Shown: in pieces, positions 26,318 to 35,631 of the stretch | How positions within the stretch are numbered: position 1 is the first letter of the stretch | Layout: each line of letters opens with the position of its first letter | NCBI RefSeq assembly: GCF_019976975.1 | Contig: NZ_AP024630.1 | Location: 2,666,001-2,730,000 of the forward strand | DNA length: 64,000 nucleotides | Direction: 5' to 3' | DNA from: Arthrobacter sp. NtRootA1 | Lineage (GTDB): Bacteria > Actinomycetota > Actinomycetes > Actinomycetales > Micrococcaceae | The notes under the pieces: model-generated | What the model was told of the DNA's origin: nothing | Database searches by the model: none | What the model saw: only the letters and a program-made list of their open reading frames with translations | Translations under genes and position numbers: made by a program

Positions 26318-26524
26318 TTACTGCACTGACCACGCGCCGTCCGATGGCAGGACGGCGCCGGAGATGTTTGTTCGGTCCTCGATGAGGAAGATCATGGAGG
26401 CAGCCAACCGTGAGGCCAAAGCTACAGATGGGGTGATCGGAAGTATGGCACGGGTCAGGCGGAACATTCCGTCGACGTAGACCGTGAACACCCGGTTCCA
26501 GACCTCATCGGTCTCCTCGTGCAA
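26318..26524 (-). pseudogene. Relic of a short-chain dehydrogenase (internal deletion)
   Basis: The frame reads HEETDEVWNRVFTVYVDGMFRLTRAILP, a mid-protein SDR segment. About 15 residues later it continues SMIFLIEDRTNISGAVLPSDGAW, the usual SDR C-terminus. The N-terminal Rossmann part and the Ser-Tyr-Lys active site are missing, so a large internal piece and the start are lost. It stands next to a second SDR fragment on the other strand. Confidence 0.68.
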
Positions 26525-26532
26525 GGAGGCAT

Positions 26533-26703
26533 GTCGTCGTCGAACCTAAAACGGCGCCTGCTGACTTGGTGGGAACAGCATTCGACGCCGTTGAGACGGG
26601 CGCGGAGGAAGTCCTCGCAGATGAAACGTCCGTGCAGCTCAAGGCCGGCTTCAGTGCACCCTTGGACGCCGTCTACCCGCAACTGAAGTCAGTGAGCGCC
26701 TGA
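26533..26703 (+). pseudogene. C-terminal relic of a second SDR
   Basis: An open frame without a start reads PADLVGTAFDAVETGAEEVLADE followed by TSVQLKAGFSAP and a TGA stop. This resembles the C-terminal tail of actinobacterial SDRs with an EVLADE motif. Nothing upstream in this frame encodes the rest. It abuts the opposite-strand SDR relic, which suggests a rearrangement scar. Confidence 0.55.
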
Positions 26704-26768
26704 CACCTCCAAGAACGGCGCCGCGCCCAAGCTTTGGCCTGGACGGGCGTCGCCCTGGTCTGAAGGGA

Positions 26769-27785
26769 TCAGCAGCCGCATGACTTCCGCACTACGAGTT
26801 CCGTGGCGAGGAGCAGAGCGTGATCGCCCAAGCTGGCAGGGGAGAGGGCTGCGGCGATGACCCGCTCTGCTATTTGATTGATGGGCTGCCTGACGGTGGT
26901 GAGTTGCGGCCAGCTGAATTCCGATTCGGAGGTTCCATCGAACGACACCACCGCGATGTCATCCGGTATGGACAGACCCGCTTCGTGGATAGCCCGCAAC
27001 GCACCCACGGCAAGGAGGTCGGAGCTGGCAAAGATGGCGGTGGGCCTTTGCTGGAGTTCCAGCAGGCGCAGCGTTGCTTCGTAGCCGCCCTGCCGCGTGA
27101 AGTCCGTGAATTCCGCGGGACCCTCACGCAGCCCGGCTTCCCGGAGGGCTTTCCTCCAGCCGTTGTGACGCGGGTCTGTGCGAGCAGGGTCGATGTCCTT
27201 GCCTACGAGGATGGCGATGTCCCGGTGGTCGTGGCCAATGAGGTGCTGCACTCCCAGGACCGCACCCTGCTCAAAGTCCGTGCTGATGGTGGGGATGCCG
27301 TGTACTGAACTTGACTGGTCAATGAGGACCCGCGGGATGCCATGGACAGGCATGGCTGCTACTTCGCTGGGGCTAAGGACCGTTGCCATGATGATGGCAT
27401 CGACCTGTCGCGACACAAGATTGAGGGTGTTCTGCCGTTCAGTTTCAGGATCGGTGCGCGAGTTGGCGGCGAGGACCGCATAGCCGCGGGCTGCGGCTGC
27501 TTGGGCAATGGCGTCCGTCAGTTCGGCGAAGTATGGATTGGTGCTGTCCGGAACGATCATCCCCAGCAGCCGGGCAGAACCCATAGTAAGCGCCCGCGCG
27601 GTGGCATTCGGCTGATATTGAAGTACCTTGATGGCCTCCCGTACCCGCTTGGCGGTGGAGGCAGCCACCGGTTTGGGCCCGCCGTTGATGACATAGCTGA
27701 CGACGGCGGTGCTGACGCCCGCGTAGCGCGCAACGTCGGTTCGCGTTACTTTCCCTGTTCCGGCCTTCGTTTCAATACCCGCCAT
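26769..27785 (-). CDS. LacI-family regulator of the raffinose-type sugar locus
   Basis: 338 residues: VTRTDVARYAGVSTAVVSYV is the helix-turn-helix, NATARALTMGS the hinge region, then the effector domain (ARLLGMIVPDSTNPYFAEL onward, with TTVRQPINQIAERV). It diverges from the second ABC importer. Two palindromes of TCTACCCGSGTRGA type lie in the shared intergenic region, one 30 bases from its own start, which fits autoregulation and importer control. Confidence 0.9.
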   Translation of the reverse strand: MAGIETKAGTGKVTRTDVARYAGVSTAVVSYVINGGPKPVAASTAKRVREAIKVLQYQPNATARALTMGSARLLGMIVPDSTNPYFAELTDAIAQAAAARGYAVLAANSRTDPETERQNTLNLVSRQVDAIIMATVLSPSEVAAMPVHGIPRVLIDQSSSVHGIPTISTDFEQGAVLGVQHLIGHDHRDIAILVGKDIDPARTDPRHNGWRKALREAGLREGPAEFTDFTRQGGYEATLRLLELQQRPTAIFASSDLLAVGALRAIHEAGLSIPDDIAVVSFDGTSESEFSWPQLTTVRQPINQIAERVIAAALSPASLGDHALLLATELVVRKSCGC

Positions 27786-27814
27786 GGTGACCCCTTCATC
27801 TCTCCCGGCTTTAG

Positions 27815-27828
27815 TCTACCCGGGTGGA
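27815..27828. promoter_or_regulatory. Putative LacI operator near the regulator start
   Basis: TCTACCCGGGTGGA, an imperfect palindrome matching the second site in 12 of 14 positions. Confidence 0.6.
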
Positions 27829-27891
27829 GTGCGAATCAGTGGAACGAAATGCCCGAACGAAGGCGAAGCTGGGACTTCTTGCAAGATCGAT

Positions 27892-27905
27892 TCTACCCGC
27901 GTAGA
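27892..27905. promoter_or_regulatory. Putative LacI operator upstream of the ABC importer
   Basis: TCTACCCGCGTAGA has perfect five-base arms (TCTAC/GTAGA). It lies about 100 bases before the substrate-binding protein gene. Confidence 0.65.
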
Positions 27906-28007
27906 CTCATTCCAGAACCGCTGAGAAGTGACCCTCCTCACGTCCCCTGCCTGCCGATATCCAGGCTCTAAATCGCTTCCATAAATTCCACATTTCCTAA
28001 GGAATCA

Positions 28008-29366
28008 ATGATGATGACCATTCCAAAGTCCCGCCGCAGGTCAGGGATCCTCGGTGTTGCTGCCGCCGTTTCCATCGCAACCCTTGCCCTCACCGCCTGC
28101 GGGGGTCCGTCCACCGATACAGCTGGTTCGGCCGTCGAGGCAGGCTCGGGCGAGGGCACCATTAAAGTTTGGGCAGTCGACGGTCAAGCAGCCGAGAATG
28201 ATGCCCTGAAGAAGATCATCGCGAACTTCGAGAGCTCCCAGAGCAAGATCAAGGTTGACCTTAAGCTTTTTCCGTCAGACCAGTACACCAAGGCTGTGAA
28301 CTCTGCCGCTCCCGAGGACCTTCCTGATGTGCTGGATTTTGACGGTCCCACCTTGGCCAGCTTCGTCTACAACGGCAAGATGGCCCCACTGAAAGACTCG
28401 GTCTCCGGGGAAACGTTGGCCAATCAGACTGACTCCATCAAGTCGCAGAACACCGTGGATGACGCTGTCTACGGTGTGGGCATGATGAACGCAGGCCTTG
28501 CACTCTGGGGCAATAAGAAGCTGCTGGACGGCGCCGGCGTTCACTATCCCACCACACCGGAGGAGGCGTGGACGGCCGAGGAATTTACTGGTGTCCTGGA
28601 TAAGCTCGCCACTGTGGTCCCGGGAGGCAAGCCCTTGGACCTTTCCGAGCAATACGGATTCGCCGGCGAGTGGGGGACCTGCTGTTCAGCGGGCCCGGTC
28701 ATCTGGTCCGGTGGCGGCACCATGCTCAAGGACAACAAGGCAGCCGGCGCCCTGGATTCAGATGCCAATGTGAAGTCCCTGACCCAGTTCGCCAGCTGGA
28801 AAAAGTACACCGATCCGAACGCGGACGGACTGGCCTTCACCAGCGGACGCGTTGCCCTGAGCTGGGTGGGACACTGGACCTACCCAACGTACAAGGCCTT
28901 GGGATCCGATCTCGTTTCCATCCCGCTGCCTAACTTTGGCAAGGGCACCAAGACCGCCTCTGGAACCTTCGCGTGGGGAATGGGCGCAAAATCCAAGAAC
29001 GGCACCGCAGCGGGGAAGTTCCTGGACCACCTGATGTCTGATGAGAGCGTGCGCACCTACACCGACGCCAACGGCGCCCCTCCCGCAACCAAGACTGCCT
29101 TGGCCGCTTCCGCGCTCTATGGCCCAGGCAAGCAGCTGCAGTTTTTGGGTGACCAGCTCAGCAAAGCATGCGGGACCGAGGACCGGATTACTGAGTCCTG
29201 CGTCAGCGTCACCCGCCCGGTCACGGCAGGCTACCCTGTGGTCACTGACCAGGTAGGGAAGGCCGAGGCCGCCATCTACGCAGGCAAAGACGCCAAGGAA
29301 GCTCTGAGCGCCGCGGCACGCGCTATTGACCAGAACTTCGCCGACAACGACGGATACAAGAAGTAG
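28008..29366 (+). CDS. Sugar ABC transporter substrate-binding lipoprotein
   Basis: 452 residues. Three consecutive ATGs follow AAGGA; the second (28011) has the better spacing, so the start is uncertain by one or two codons. A signal peptide with lipobox LTAC near residue 31 is followed by the family 1 binding domain (GTIKVWAVDGQAAENDALKKI). Its FAGEWGTCCSAGPVIWSGGG segment carries adjacent cysteines. The GH32-like and GH36 genes downstream suggest a sucrose/galactose oligosaccharide such as raffinose as ligand. Confidence 0.87.
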   Translation: MMMTIPKSRRRSGILGVAAAVSIATLALTACGGPSTDTAGSAVEAGSGEGTIKVWAVDGQAAENDALKKIIANFESSQSKIKVDLKLFPSDQYTKAVNSAAPEDLPDVLDFDGPTLASFVYNGKMAPLKDSVSGETLANQTDSIKSQNTVDDAVYGVGMMNAGLALWGNKKLLDGAGVHYPTTPEEAWTAEEFTGVLDKLATVVPGGKPLDLSEQYGFAGEWGTCCSAGPVIWSGGGTMLKDNKAAGALDSDANVKSLTQFASWKKYTDPNADGLAFTSGRVALSWVGHWTYPTYKALGSDLVSIPLPNFGKGTKTASGTFAWGMGAKSKNGTAAGKFLDHLMSDESVRTYTDANGAPPATKTALAASALYGPGKQLQFLGDQLSKACGTEDRITESCVSVTRPVTAGYPVVTDQVGKAEAAIYAGKDAKEALSAAARAIDQNFADNDGYKK

Positions 29367-29378
29367 AGCTGTTCCACC

Positions 29379-30350
29379 ATGACCACCCAAATCCAGCCCA
29401 TCCAACGGGCGCCCATCGCGCCGCGGCCAAGGCCCCGGTCAAAAGCAGGGCTTTCAGGACACAAGTACGCTGGCCCGCTTTTTGCCAGCCCCGCCCTCAT
29501 CGGCCTTGCCATCTTTCTCGTGGCACCGTTCGTGCTGGCGGTTGTCCTGTCCTTTTATCGTGTGCAGCTCAATAGTCCCCGCCCTGCCCGGTTCATCGGA
29601 TTCGAGCAGTACACACGCCTGTTCACTGATCCAGACCTATCCGCCGCTTTCGGCCATGCGCTGCTGAATAACTTCACCTTCGCGGTGATCGTTGTTCCGG
29701 TGCAGACGGTACTGGCCCTGGGCTTGGCGGTGCTCGTCAATCGCAAGCTTCGCGGCATGGTGATCTTCCGGACGTTCATCTTCATGCCGCTGGTTTTTCC
29801 CCTGGCATTGACGGCCGTGATCTGGCGGCTCATTTACTCCCGCGGAGACGAGGGATTACTGAATGCCATCCTTGGGTTCTTCAGTGGAGGCGCGCTCTCA
29901 AGCCAGGACTGGCTCGGCAGCCCGTCAACTGCACTGGGATCGATCATTGTCATGTCCATCTGGCAGAGCGTGAGCTTCCAGATGATCATCGTGCTCGCCG
30001 CTTTGCAGAGTGTCCCCACGGAGCTTTACGAAGCTGCCTCCCTGGACCGGGCCAACAAGTGGCAGCAGTTCATGAATGTTACGGTTCCCGGCATCCGGAA
30101 CACCCTGATCTTCGTCGCCCTGATAACCACGATCTTCTCGTTCAGACTGTTCGACCAGGTGTATCTCCTAAGCCGTTCCGGCAGTGTTGACCGCGGATCG
30201 ACCGAGACGGTCATGACCCAGATCATCAATACCGGCTTCGACAACAACAATGTTGGCCAAGCGGCCGCCATGACGGTCATCTTCATGGTGATCATCACCG
30301 TGATCGCAATCATTCAGCGGGCTGCCGTGCGCCAGCGGGGAGGAGTCTAA
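29379..30350 (+). CDS. Sugar ABC transporter permease (MalF-like)
   Basis: 323 residues with about six membrane segments, the first at LFASPALIGLAIFLVAPFVLAVVLSFY. The ATPase-docking loop reads YEAASLDRANKWQQFMNVTVPGIR near residue 215. It starts 12 bases after the binding-protein stop, and its TAA shares a base with the next ATG. No ATPase gene in the cluster. Confidence 0.9.
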   Translation: MTTQIQPIQRAPIAPRPRPRSKAGLSGHKYAGPLFASPALIGLAIFLVAPFVLAVVLSFYRVQLNSPRPARFIGFEQYTRLFTDPDLSAAFGHALLNNFTFAVIVVPVQTVLALGLAVLVNRKLRGMVIFRTFIFMPLVFPLALTAVIWRLIYSRGDEGLLNAILGFFSGGALSSQDWLGSPSTALGSIIVMSIWQSVSFQMIIVLAALQSVPTELYEAASLDRANKWQQFMNVTVPGIRNTLIFVALITTIFSFRLFDQVYLLSRSGSVDRGSTETVMTQIINTGFDNNNVGQAAAMTVIFMVIITVIAIIQRAAVRQRGGV

Positions 30351-31234
30351 TGACTATTTCAAGGACCACGACGCCCACAACGGGCGGGGGAAGCATGAAA
30401 CGTACCCGGCGTTGGCAAACTGCGCTTCACTACCTGATCCTCACAGTGGTGGCACTGTTCTTCTTCCTGCCCGTCTATTACTTGATTGTTGGGAGCTTCC
30501 GGCCCTCGCGGCAGGTGCTGAGCGGCCTGAGTGGCTTCGTGCCCACCAACCTGTCCCTGGACAATTACGTTGGCGTTTTCGAGCACCTGAATTCCGATGC
30601 CACCGGCTACTTTTCGCAGTTCGCAGTTGTCTCGATTGTTGTCACCACCGTAGTGGTGGCCGGCAGCCTGATCGTGAACTCCATGGCAGCGTATTCCTTC
30701 GCACGGATGAAGTGGCGGGGAAAGAAGGTCCTGTTCCTGCTGGTGATCATCCTGACCATCATCCCGTTTGAGGCCGTGGCCCTGCCGCTCTACTACATGT
30801 TTTCCGGGCAGCGGGATACCATCGTCATCCAGGCCATCCCGTTCATTGCCAACGCCTTCTCGATCTTCTTGTTCTACACGTTCTTCCTCGATGTGCCCGG
30901 GGAGATCGAAGAGGCCGCACGGCTTGATGGCGCGGGCCCGTTCAGGACGTTCTTCCAAGTCATCATTCCCATCACCAAACCTGCCTTTGCCACTGTAGCC
31001 ATCCTGACGTTCCTGGCTCAATGGGGCTCTTACCTGTGGCCCGTCCTGATGGTCTCGGACGCCACAGTCCGGCCGCTGCCGCTGGCTATCAGCATCTTCC
31101 AGAACCAGCAGCCACCCGAATGGGGCCAGGTGCTGGCATTTGGAACCATGTTCATCGTCCCGGTCCTGGCGGTCTTCCTGATCTTCCAACGCTGGTTCGT
31201 TGCCAGCATCAGCAGCTCCGCGATCAAGGGCTAA
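30350..31234 (+). CDS. Sugar ABC transporter permease (MalG-like)
   Basis: 294 residues, GGGGAGGAG upstream of the ATG. Six membrane segments are expected; the docking loop is EEAARLDGAGPFRTFFQVIIPITKP and the C-terminus SISSSAIKG is typical of MalG-type permeases. Partner of the preceding permease. Confidence 0.9.
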   Translation: MTISRTTTPTTGGGSMKRTRRWQTALHYLILTVVALFFFLPVYYLIVGSFRPSRQVLSGLSGFVPTNLSLDNYVGVFEHLNSDATGYFSQFAVVSIVVTTVVVAGSLIVNSMAAYSFARMKWRGKKVLFLLVIILTIIPFEAVALPLYYMFSGQRDTIVIQAIPFIANAFSIFLFYTFFLDVPGEIEEAARLDGAGPFRTFFQVIIPITKPAFATVAILTFLAQWGSYLWPVLMVSDATVRPLPLAISIFQNQQPPEWGQVLAFGTMFIVPVLAVFLIFQRWFVASISSSAIKG

Positions 31235-31284
31235 CACACCTCCACCAGATGCCCGCTCAGGGCAAACCCAGATAGGCAAAAAAA

Positions 31285-32253
31285 TTGGCTTTCAGTCTCA
31301 AAGACTCTTGGGTGTGGGACTTCTGGCTCACCGACGACGGCGACTCATTCCACATGTACTACCTGCACGCCCCTAAGAGGCTGGGTGACCCGGCACTCCG
31401 GCACCGCAATGCCCGTATCGGCCACGCCACCTCACATGACCTGACCACGTGGGAATCTCACGGTGTGGTTCTCCAGCCGGACGATCCCGAAGGGTTCGAC
31501 GCAACGTCCACCTGGACGGGCAGTGTCTTGCAAGGCCCGGACGGACTGTGGCGGATGTTCTACACTGGCGCCCGTTTTTACGAGGCACACAATATCGAGG
31601 CCATTGGCGTGGCGACGTCACGTGACCTTTACAGCTGGACCACGCAGCCCGCCGTCGTGCTTGAACCTGATCGTCGCTGGTACGAACGGTACGGTGATTC
31701 CACGTGGCCGGAGGAGGCATGGCGGGACCCGTGGGTCTTCGCGGATCCCGAAGGCGATGGTTGGCACATGCTGATCACCGCCCGCGCAAATCAGGGCGAG
31801 GTGGACAACCGGGGCGTGATCGGCCACGCTGTTTCATCCGATCTCGAGACGTGGGAGGTCCAGCCGCCGCTGAGTCAGCCCGGCGCCGGGTTCGGGCATC
31901 TGGAAGTTCCGCAGGCCATCACCATAAACGGCCAAACCGGGCTCCTGTTCTCCTGCGGGGTGGACACGCTTTCAGCGAGAAAGGCTGAAGGGTTCGACGG
32001 CGGCGGAATCTGGAGCCTGCCAACCAACCAGATCACTGGTCCCTTCGACGTCGCGACTGCCACTGTGGTGACCACCGAGCCGCTCTATAGCGGGCGACTC
32101 ATCCAAGACCGATCCGGCCAATGGCTCATGATGGCCTGCCACGACGCCCACAGCGACGGCTCCTTCGACGGCCTCGTATCCGATCCCCTGCCTGTCCACT
32201 GGGACCCCCAACGCGGCGGCCTGGCCATCATTGCACCATCCAAGAACCCGTGA
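31285..32253 (+). CDS. GH32/GH43-like five-bladed beta-propeller glycosidase
   Basis: 322 residues from a TTG start with only a weak upstream site; no better in-frame start exists. Recurrent blades are visible: WVWDFWLTDDGDSFHMYYLHAP (nucleophile-type Asp in the first blade), STWTGSVLQGPDGLWRMFYTGA, WRDPWVFADPEGDGWHMLITARA with the RDP motif, and FGHLEVPQAITING, an E(V)PQ-type acid motif. GH32 members hydrolyse sucrose-type linkages. Lacking the C-terminal beta-sandwich of classical invertases, this belongs to a short cytoplasmic branch. With GH36 and the importer it fits use of raffinose or stachyose. Confidence 0.75.
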   Translation: MAFSLKDSWVWDFWLTDDGDSFHMYYLHAPKRLGDPALRHRNARIGHATSHDLTTWESHGVVLQPDDPEGFDATSTWTGSVLQGPDGLWRMFYTGARFYEAHNIEAIGVATSRDLYSWTTQPAVVLEPDRRWYERYGDSTWPEEAWRDPWVFADPEGDGWHMLITARANQGEVDNRGVIGHAVSSDLETWEVQPPLSQPGAGFGHLEVPQAITINGQTGLLFSCGVDTLSARKAEGFDGGGIWSLPTNQITGPFDVATATVVTTEPLYSGRLIQDRSGQWLMMACHDAHSDGSFDGLVSDPLPVHWDPQRGGLAIIAPSKNP

Positions 32254-32261
32254 GGACTTTC

Positions 32262-34529
32262 ATGCCAACCGACAACGAGGGTGCGATCCTGCACCTGGCC
32301 GCCGCCGGCGTGTCCGTCCTGATCGACGCTACGGGCGGACAATTGCCCGCCATCGTGCACTGGGGTGACCAACTTCCCGCGCTGACCGCAGAAGAAGCCA
32401 GGAAAATGGTGGAAGCCAGCGTTCCCGTGGCCGGTTCCAGCACGATTGACGTTCCACCGCGGCCCGGCCTCTTGCCTGGACAGGACTCAGGCTGGATGGG
32501 ACGTCCCGGACTGCGAGGCTCGTTCGACGGAGTCGGGTGGTCACCAAAGTTCCAGGTCCACAAGGTGACGTTCAACGATTCCCCAGCCATCGGGTTCGTA
32601 GCCGCCGAAGCTGGGCGGGTCCTGATCACCGGAACAGACGATGCACACCGGTTGCGCTTGGACCTGACATTGGAACTGCTTCCCGCCGGGCTGATCCGCG
32701 GTCGGGTGGAATTGACCAATCTTTGCGACGAAACGTACACAGTCGAGGACGTCTCCTTGGCCTTCCCGATTCCTGGTGAAGCTACAGAACTGCTCGATTT
32801 CGCCGGAAGCCACAATTTTGAACGGGTGCCTCAGCGCGGAACCCTGCGCACAGGGACACACCTTCGCGAGAACCGAAAGGGGAGGACCGGCTCCGACAGC
32901 GCCTACATTCTGCACGCCGGAACTCCGGGATTTGGTTTCGGCCATGGCGAGATCTGGGCCGTCCATACGGCCTGGAGCGGAAACCACCACCATTTCGCGG
33001 AACGCTTTTTTGGAGATCAGTTGATAGGCGGGGGAGAACTGCTTCTTCCCGGTGAAGTCCGGCTCAGCCTCGGTGACATCTATCAGAGCCCCTGGATTTA
33101 CGCCTCATACGGGACGGGCCTCGACGCCGTTGCCCGGCGTTTCCATGCCCACGTACGGAGCCGCACGTTCCCGGTGTCCGCTGACCGCCCCGTCACGCTG
33201 AACGTGTGGGAAGCGGTCTATTTCGACCATGAAGAAGAAAAGCTGATCGCCTTGGCTGAACGTGCAGCACTCGCCGGTGTTGAGCGCTACGTGCTCGACG
33301 ACGGCTGGTTCGGTTCGCGGCGCGACGACACTTCCGGGCTGGGGGACTGGGTCGTATCTGCGGATGTTTGGCCCTCCGGGCTCCACCCGCTCGTGGGCCG
33401 CGTCCACGAGATGGGGATGCAGTTCGGCTTATGGTTCGAACCCGAGATGGTAAACCCGGACAGCGACGTGGCGCGTGCCCATCCGGAATGGATCATGGCT
33501 GCCCGTAAGGACTGGCCCGTGGAGTCACGCAACCAACAGGTCCTGAATCTTGCTGTTCCCGAGGCCTACGAGCACGTGAAGAAGCAGATACTCGCGCTGC
33601 TGGCCGAGTACAAACTGGACTACATCAAATGGGACCACAACCGGGACCTCATCGAAGCCGGAAACCAGCAGGCTGGCGGACGGCCGGCAGTCCACCAACA
33701 AACACTGGCGTTTTACGCGCTACTGGAAGAAATCCGGTCACTTCATCCAGACGTTGAAATCGAATCGTGCTCATCCGGTGGGGCGAGAGTCGATCTAGGC
33801 GTTCTGGAAAATACAGACCGGGTTTGGGTTTCGGACAACAACGACCCCCACGACCGCCAGACAATGCTCCGCTGGACCACAGAGTTGCTGCCACCCGAAT
33901 ACCTGGGATCGCATATTGCCTCTGCACGTTCCCACACCACTGGTCGCCGCCACGACCTCGCGTTCCGCGCAGGCACCGCAGTCTTCGGGCATCTGGGAGT
34001 CGAATGGGATCTCGGCACCGCCAGCGACGATGAACTGGACAGCCTCCAACGCTGGATCTCTTTCTACAAGCAAGAACGCCGCTTGCTGCTCGCAGGTGAC
34101 GTGGTTCGCATGGATGGTCCCGACACCAACGTGGTGGTGCACGGCGTCGTGGGCCCGGATCGTTCCCGGGCGATCTTTGCGCAAGCGGCCCTGGACAGCC
34201 TTTACCCGGACCCTGCCGGGCGTCTACGTTTCCGGGGACTCGACGCTGAGGCGAGGTACGAGATTGTGCCCATCTTTCCTGGCTACACGCCATCCGGACT
34301 GCTTCCGCCGGACTGGTGGGGACAGCCATCAGCCTCCGGAAGGCACATTGAAGGAACGTCGCTGCGGACAACCGCCAGGAATGATGTGACTTTCCCGGGT
34401 GCCGTGTTTTCAGGCAGTGCGCTGGAAAAGGTTGGTGTTGCGTCGCCCAGAATTCATCCTGACCAGGTGGTTCTGTACCGGTTATCCAGAGTCGCCTGCG
34501 AGAGCCAGACACGAAATGCTGTGCCTTAA
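32262..34529 (+). CDS. GH36 alpha-galactosidase
   Basis: 755 residues; GAGGA seven bases before the ATG. Diagnostic segments: LNVWEAVYFDHEEEKL, RYVLDDGWFGSRRDD, GLWFEPEMVNPDS, the nucleophile Asp in DYIKWDHNRDL, CSSGGARVDLG, and the acid/base Asp in WVSDNNDPHDR. The N-terminal beta-supersandwich and C-terminal domain give the full length of bacterial tetrameric alpha-galactosidases. It removes alpha-1,6-galactose from imported oligosaccharides. It begins eight bases after the GH32-like gene. Confidence 0.93.
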   Translation: MPTDNEGAILHLAAAGVSVLIDATGGQLPAIVHWGDQLPALTAEEARKMVEASVPVAGSSTIDVPPRPGLLPGQDSGWMGRPGLRGSFDGVGWSPKFQVHKVTFNDSPAIGFVAAEAGRVLITGTDDAHRLRLDLTLELLPAGLIRGRVELTNLCDETYTVEDVSLAFPIPGEATELLDFAGSHNFERVPQRGTLRTGTHLRENRKGRTGSDSAYILHAGTPGFGFGHGEIWAVHTAWSGNHHHFAERFFGDQLIGGGELLLPGEVRLSLGDIYQSPWIYASYGTGLDAVARRFHAHVRSRTFPVSADRPVTLNVWEAVYFDHEEEKLIALAERAALAGVERYVLDDGWFGSRRDDTSGLGDWVVSADVWPSGLHPLVGRVHEMGMQFGLWFEPEMVNPDSDVARAHPEWIMAARKDWPVESRNQQVLNLAVPEAYEHVKKQILALLAEYKLDYIKWDHNRDLIEAGNQQAGGRPAVHQQTLAFYALLEEIRSLHPDVEIESCSSGGARVDLGVLENTDRVWVSDNNDPHDRQTMLRWTTELLPPEYLGSHIASARSHTTGRRHDLAFRAGTAVFGHLGVEWDLGTASDDELDSLQRWISFYKQERRLLLAGDVVRMDGPDTNVVVHGVVGPDRSRAIFAQAALDSLYPDPAGRLRFRGLDAEARYEIVPIFPGYTPSGLLPPDWWGQPSASGRHIEGTSLRTTARNDVTFPGAVFSGSALEKVGVASPRIHPDQVVLYRLSRVACESQTRNAVP

Positions 34530-34533
34530 CGCA

Positions 34534-34569
34534 TGTCATCCACCCCGGGAATGGTCCCGGGGTGGATGA
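34534..34569. terminator. Bidirectional terminator between GH36 and the betaine transporter
   Basis: A perfect 16-bp stem GTCATCCACCCCGGGA with an ATGG loop lies between convergent genes. Confidence 0.88.
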
Positions 34570-34592
34570 CGTGTAAGTGGTCTGGGCTTCTG

Positions 34593-35573
34593 TTAGCTAA
34601 GCCAGGACTTCACTGTTTGCTCGTGCGCGTCCACCCACTTCTTGGCTGCGGCTTCTGGCGACATGCCGCCTTGGATATCCGTGGCGACTGAATTCTGGTC
34701 ATCGTTGGTCCATTTGAAGCCCTTGGCCAGTTTGGCTGCCGGTGAGCCGCTGTCGGCAAACTTCTTGGACATGACCTTGTTGAGGGTGTAGGTCGGGTAA
34801 TCGCAGGCCACCTTTTCTGCGTCAGCATCGCAGCCCTCGGTCCAAGCTGGAAGGGCGACCTTCTTCAGCGGAACCTGGGACAGGAACCACTGCGGTTCAT
34901 AGAAGTAGCCCAGCAGCGGCGTCTTGTTTTGCTCCGCCGTCCGGAACGACTGGATAAGGGCAGCCTCCGAGCCGGAGAACACCACTTTGTAATCCAAGTT
35001 CAGATTCTTCACCAGGGCTTCGTCGTTGGTGACGAAAGCGGGGTCGCCGTCGAGGAGCTGGCCCTTTCCGCCGGACTCGGAGGTGGTGAACATCGAGGCG
35101 TACTTGTTCAGGTTCTTCCCGTCCGTGATGTCCGGGTACTTCTCTGCCATCCATGGTGGTACGTACCAGCCGATGTGACCTTCGTTGCCGGTGGGACCGG
35201 CATCTACAGCCACCTGCTGATCCGTAATGTACTGCTTGGTGAGGTCGGCATGACCCCAGTTTTCCATGATGACGTCCACCTCACCGGAGGCGAAACCCTG
35301 CCAGGAAATCTGTTCGTTCAGGTCCTTCTGCACCACAGTGCAACCAAGCTGGTTTTTCGCTACGTAGCTGTACACGGCGGCATTGGCCGTATAGCCGACC
35401 CACGCGTTCATCGCGACACTAACAGATCCGCAGGGTGCATCCCCGGCACCTGCGGGGGCGGCGGCCACCTGGTTCACGGAAGCACCCCCGCAGCCTGTCA
35501 GCAGCAAAGCAGCCGCGGCAACTCCTGCCATCAGGGGGATAGTTCGTTTCAACAGCGGTCCGGCTTTTTTCAT
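34593..35573 (-). CDS. Quaternary-amine (glycine betaine/choline-type) ABC substrate-binding lipoprotein
   Basis: 326 residues. MKKAGPLLKRTIPLMAGVAA leads to a lipobox LTGC near residue 27. The OpuAC-type domain follows: VAMNAWVGYTANAAVYSYV, VDVIMENWGHADLTKQY, GHIGWYVPPWMAEKYPD and PLLGYFYEPQWFLSQVPL, with several Trp and Tyr positions typical of the aromatic cage that binds trimethylammonium groups. It is the last gene of a three-gene importer operon. The nearby Rieske demethylase suggests betaine or stachydrine as ligand. Confidence 0.87.
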   Translation of the reverse strand: MKKAGPLLKRTIPLMAGVAAAALLLTGCGGASVNQVAAAPAGAGDAPCGSVSVAMNAWVGYTANAAVYSYVAKNQLGCTVVQKDLNEQISWQGFASGEVDVIMENWGHADLTKQYITDQQVAVDAGPTGNEGHIGWYVPPWMAEKYPDITDGKNLNKYASMFTTSESGGKGQLLDGDPAFVTNDEALVKNLNLDYKVVFSGSEAALIQSFRTAEQNKTPLLGYFYEPQWFLSQVPLKKVALPAWTEGCDADAEKVACDYPTYTLNKVMSKKFADSGSPAAKLAKGFKWTNDDQNSVATDIQGGMSPEAAAKKWVDAHEQTVKSWLS

Positions 35574-35631
35574 CGTTGGGTCTCCTTGTTGGGGGTGGGA
35601 GTATGGCGGGGAAGGTTGTTCATTGGAGGGA

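Noticed and set aside
31249..31275. Eight-codon frame just before the GH32-like gene
   Set aside because: Too short and not coupled by stop/start overlap; likely chance.
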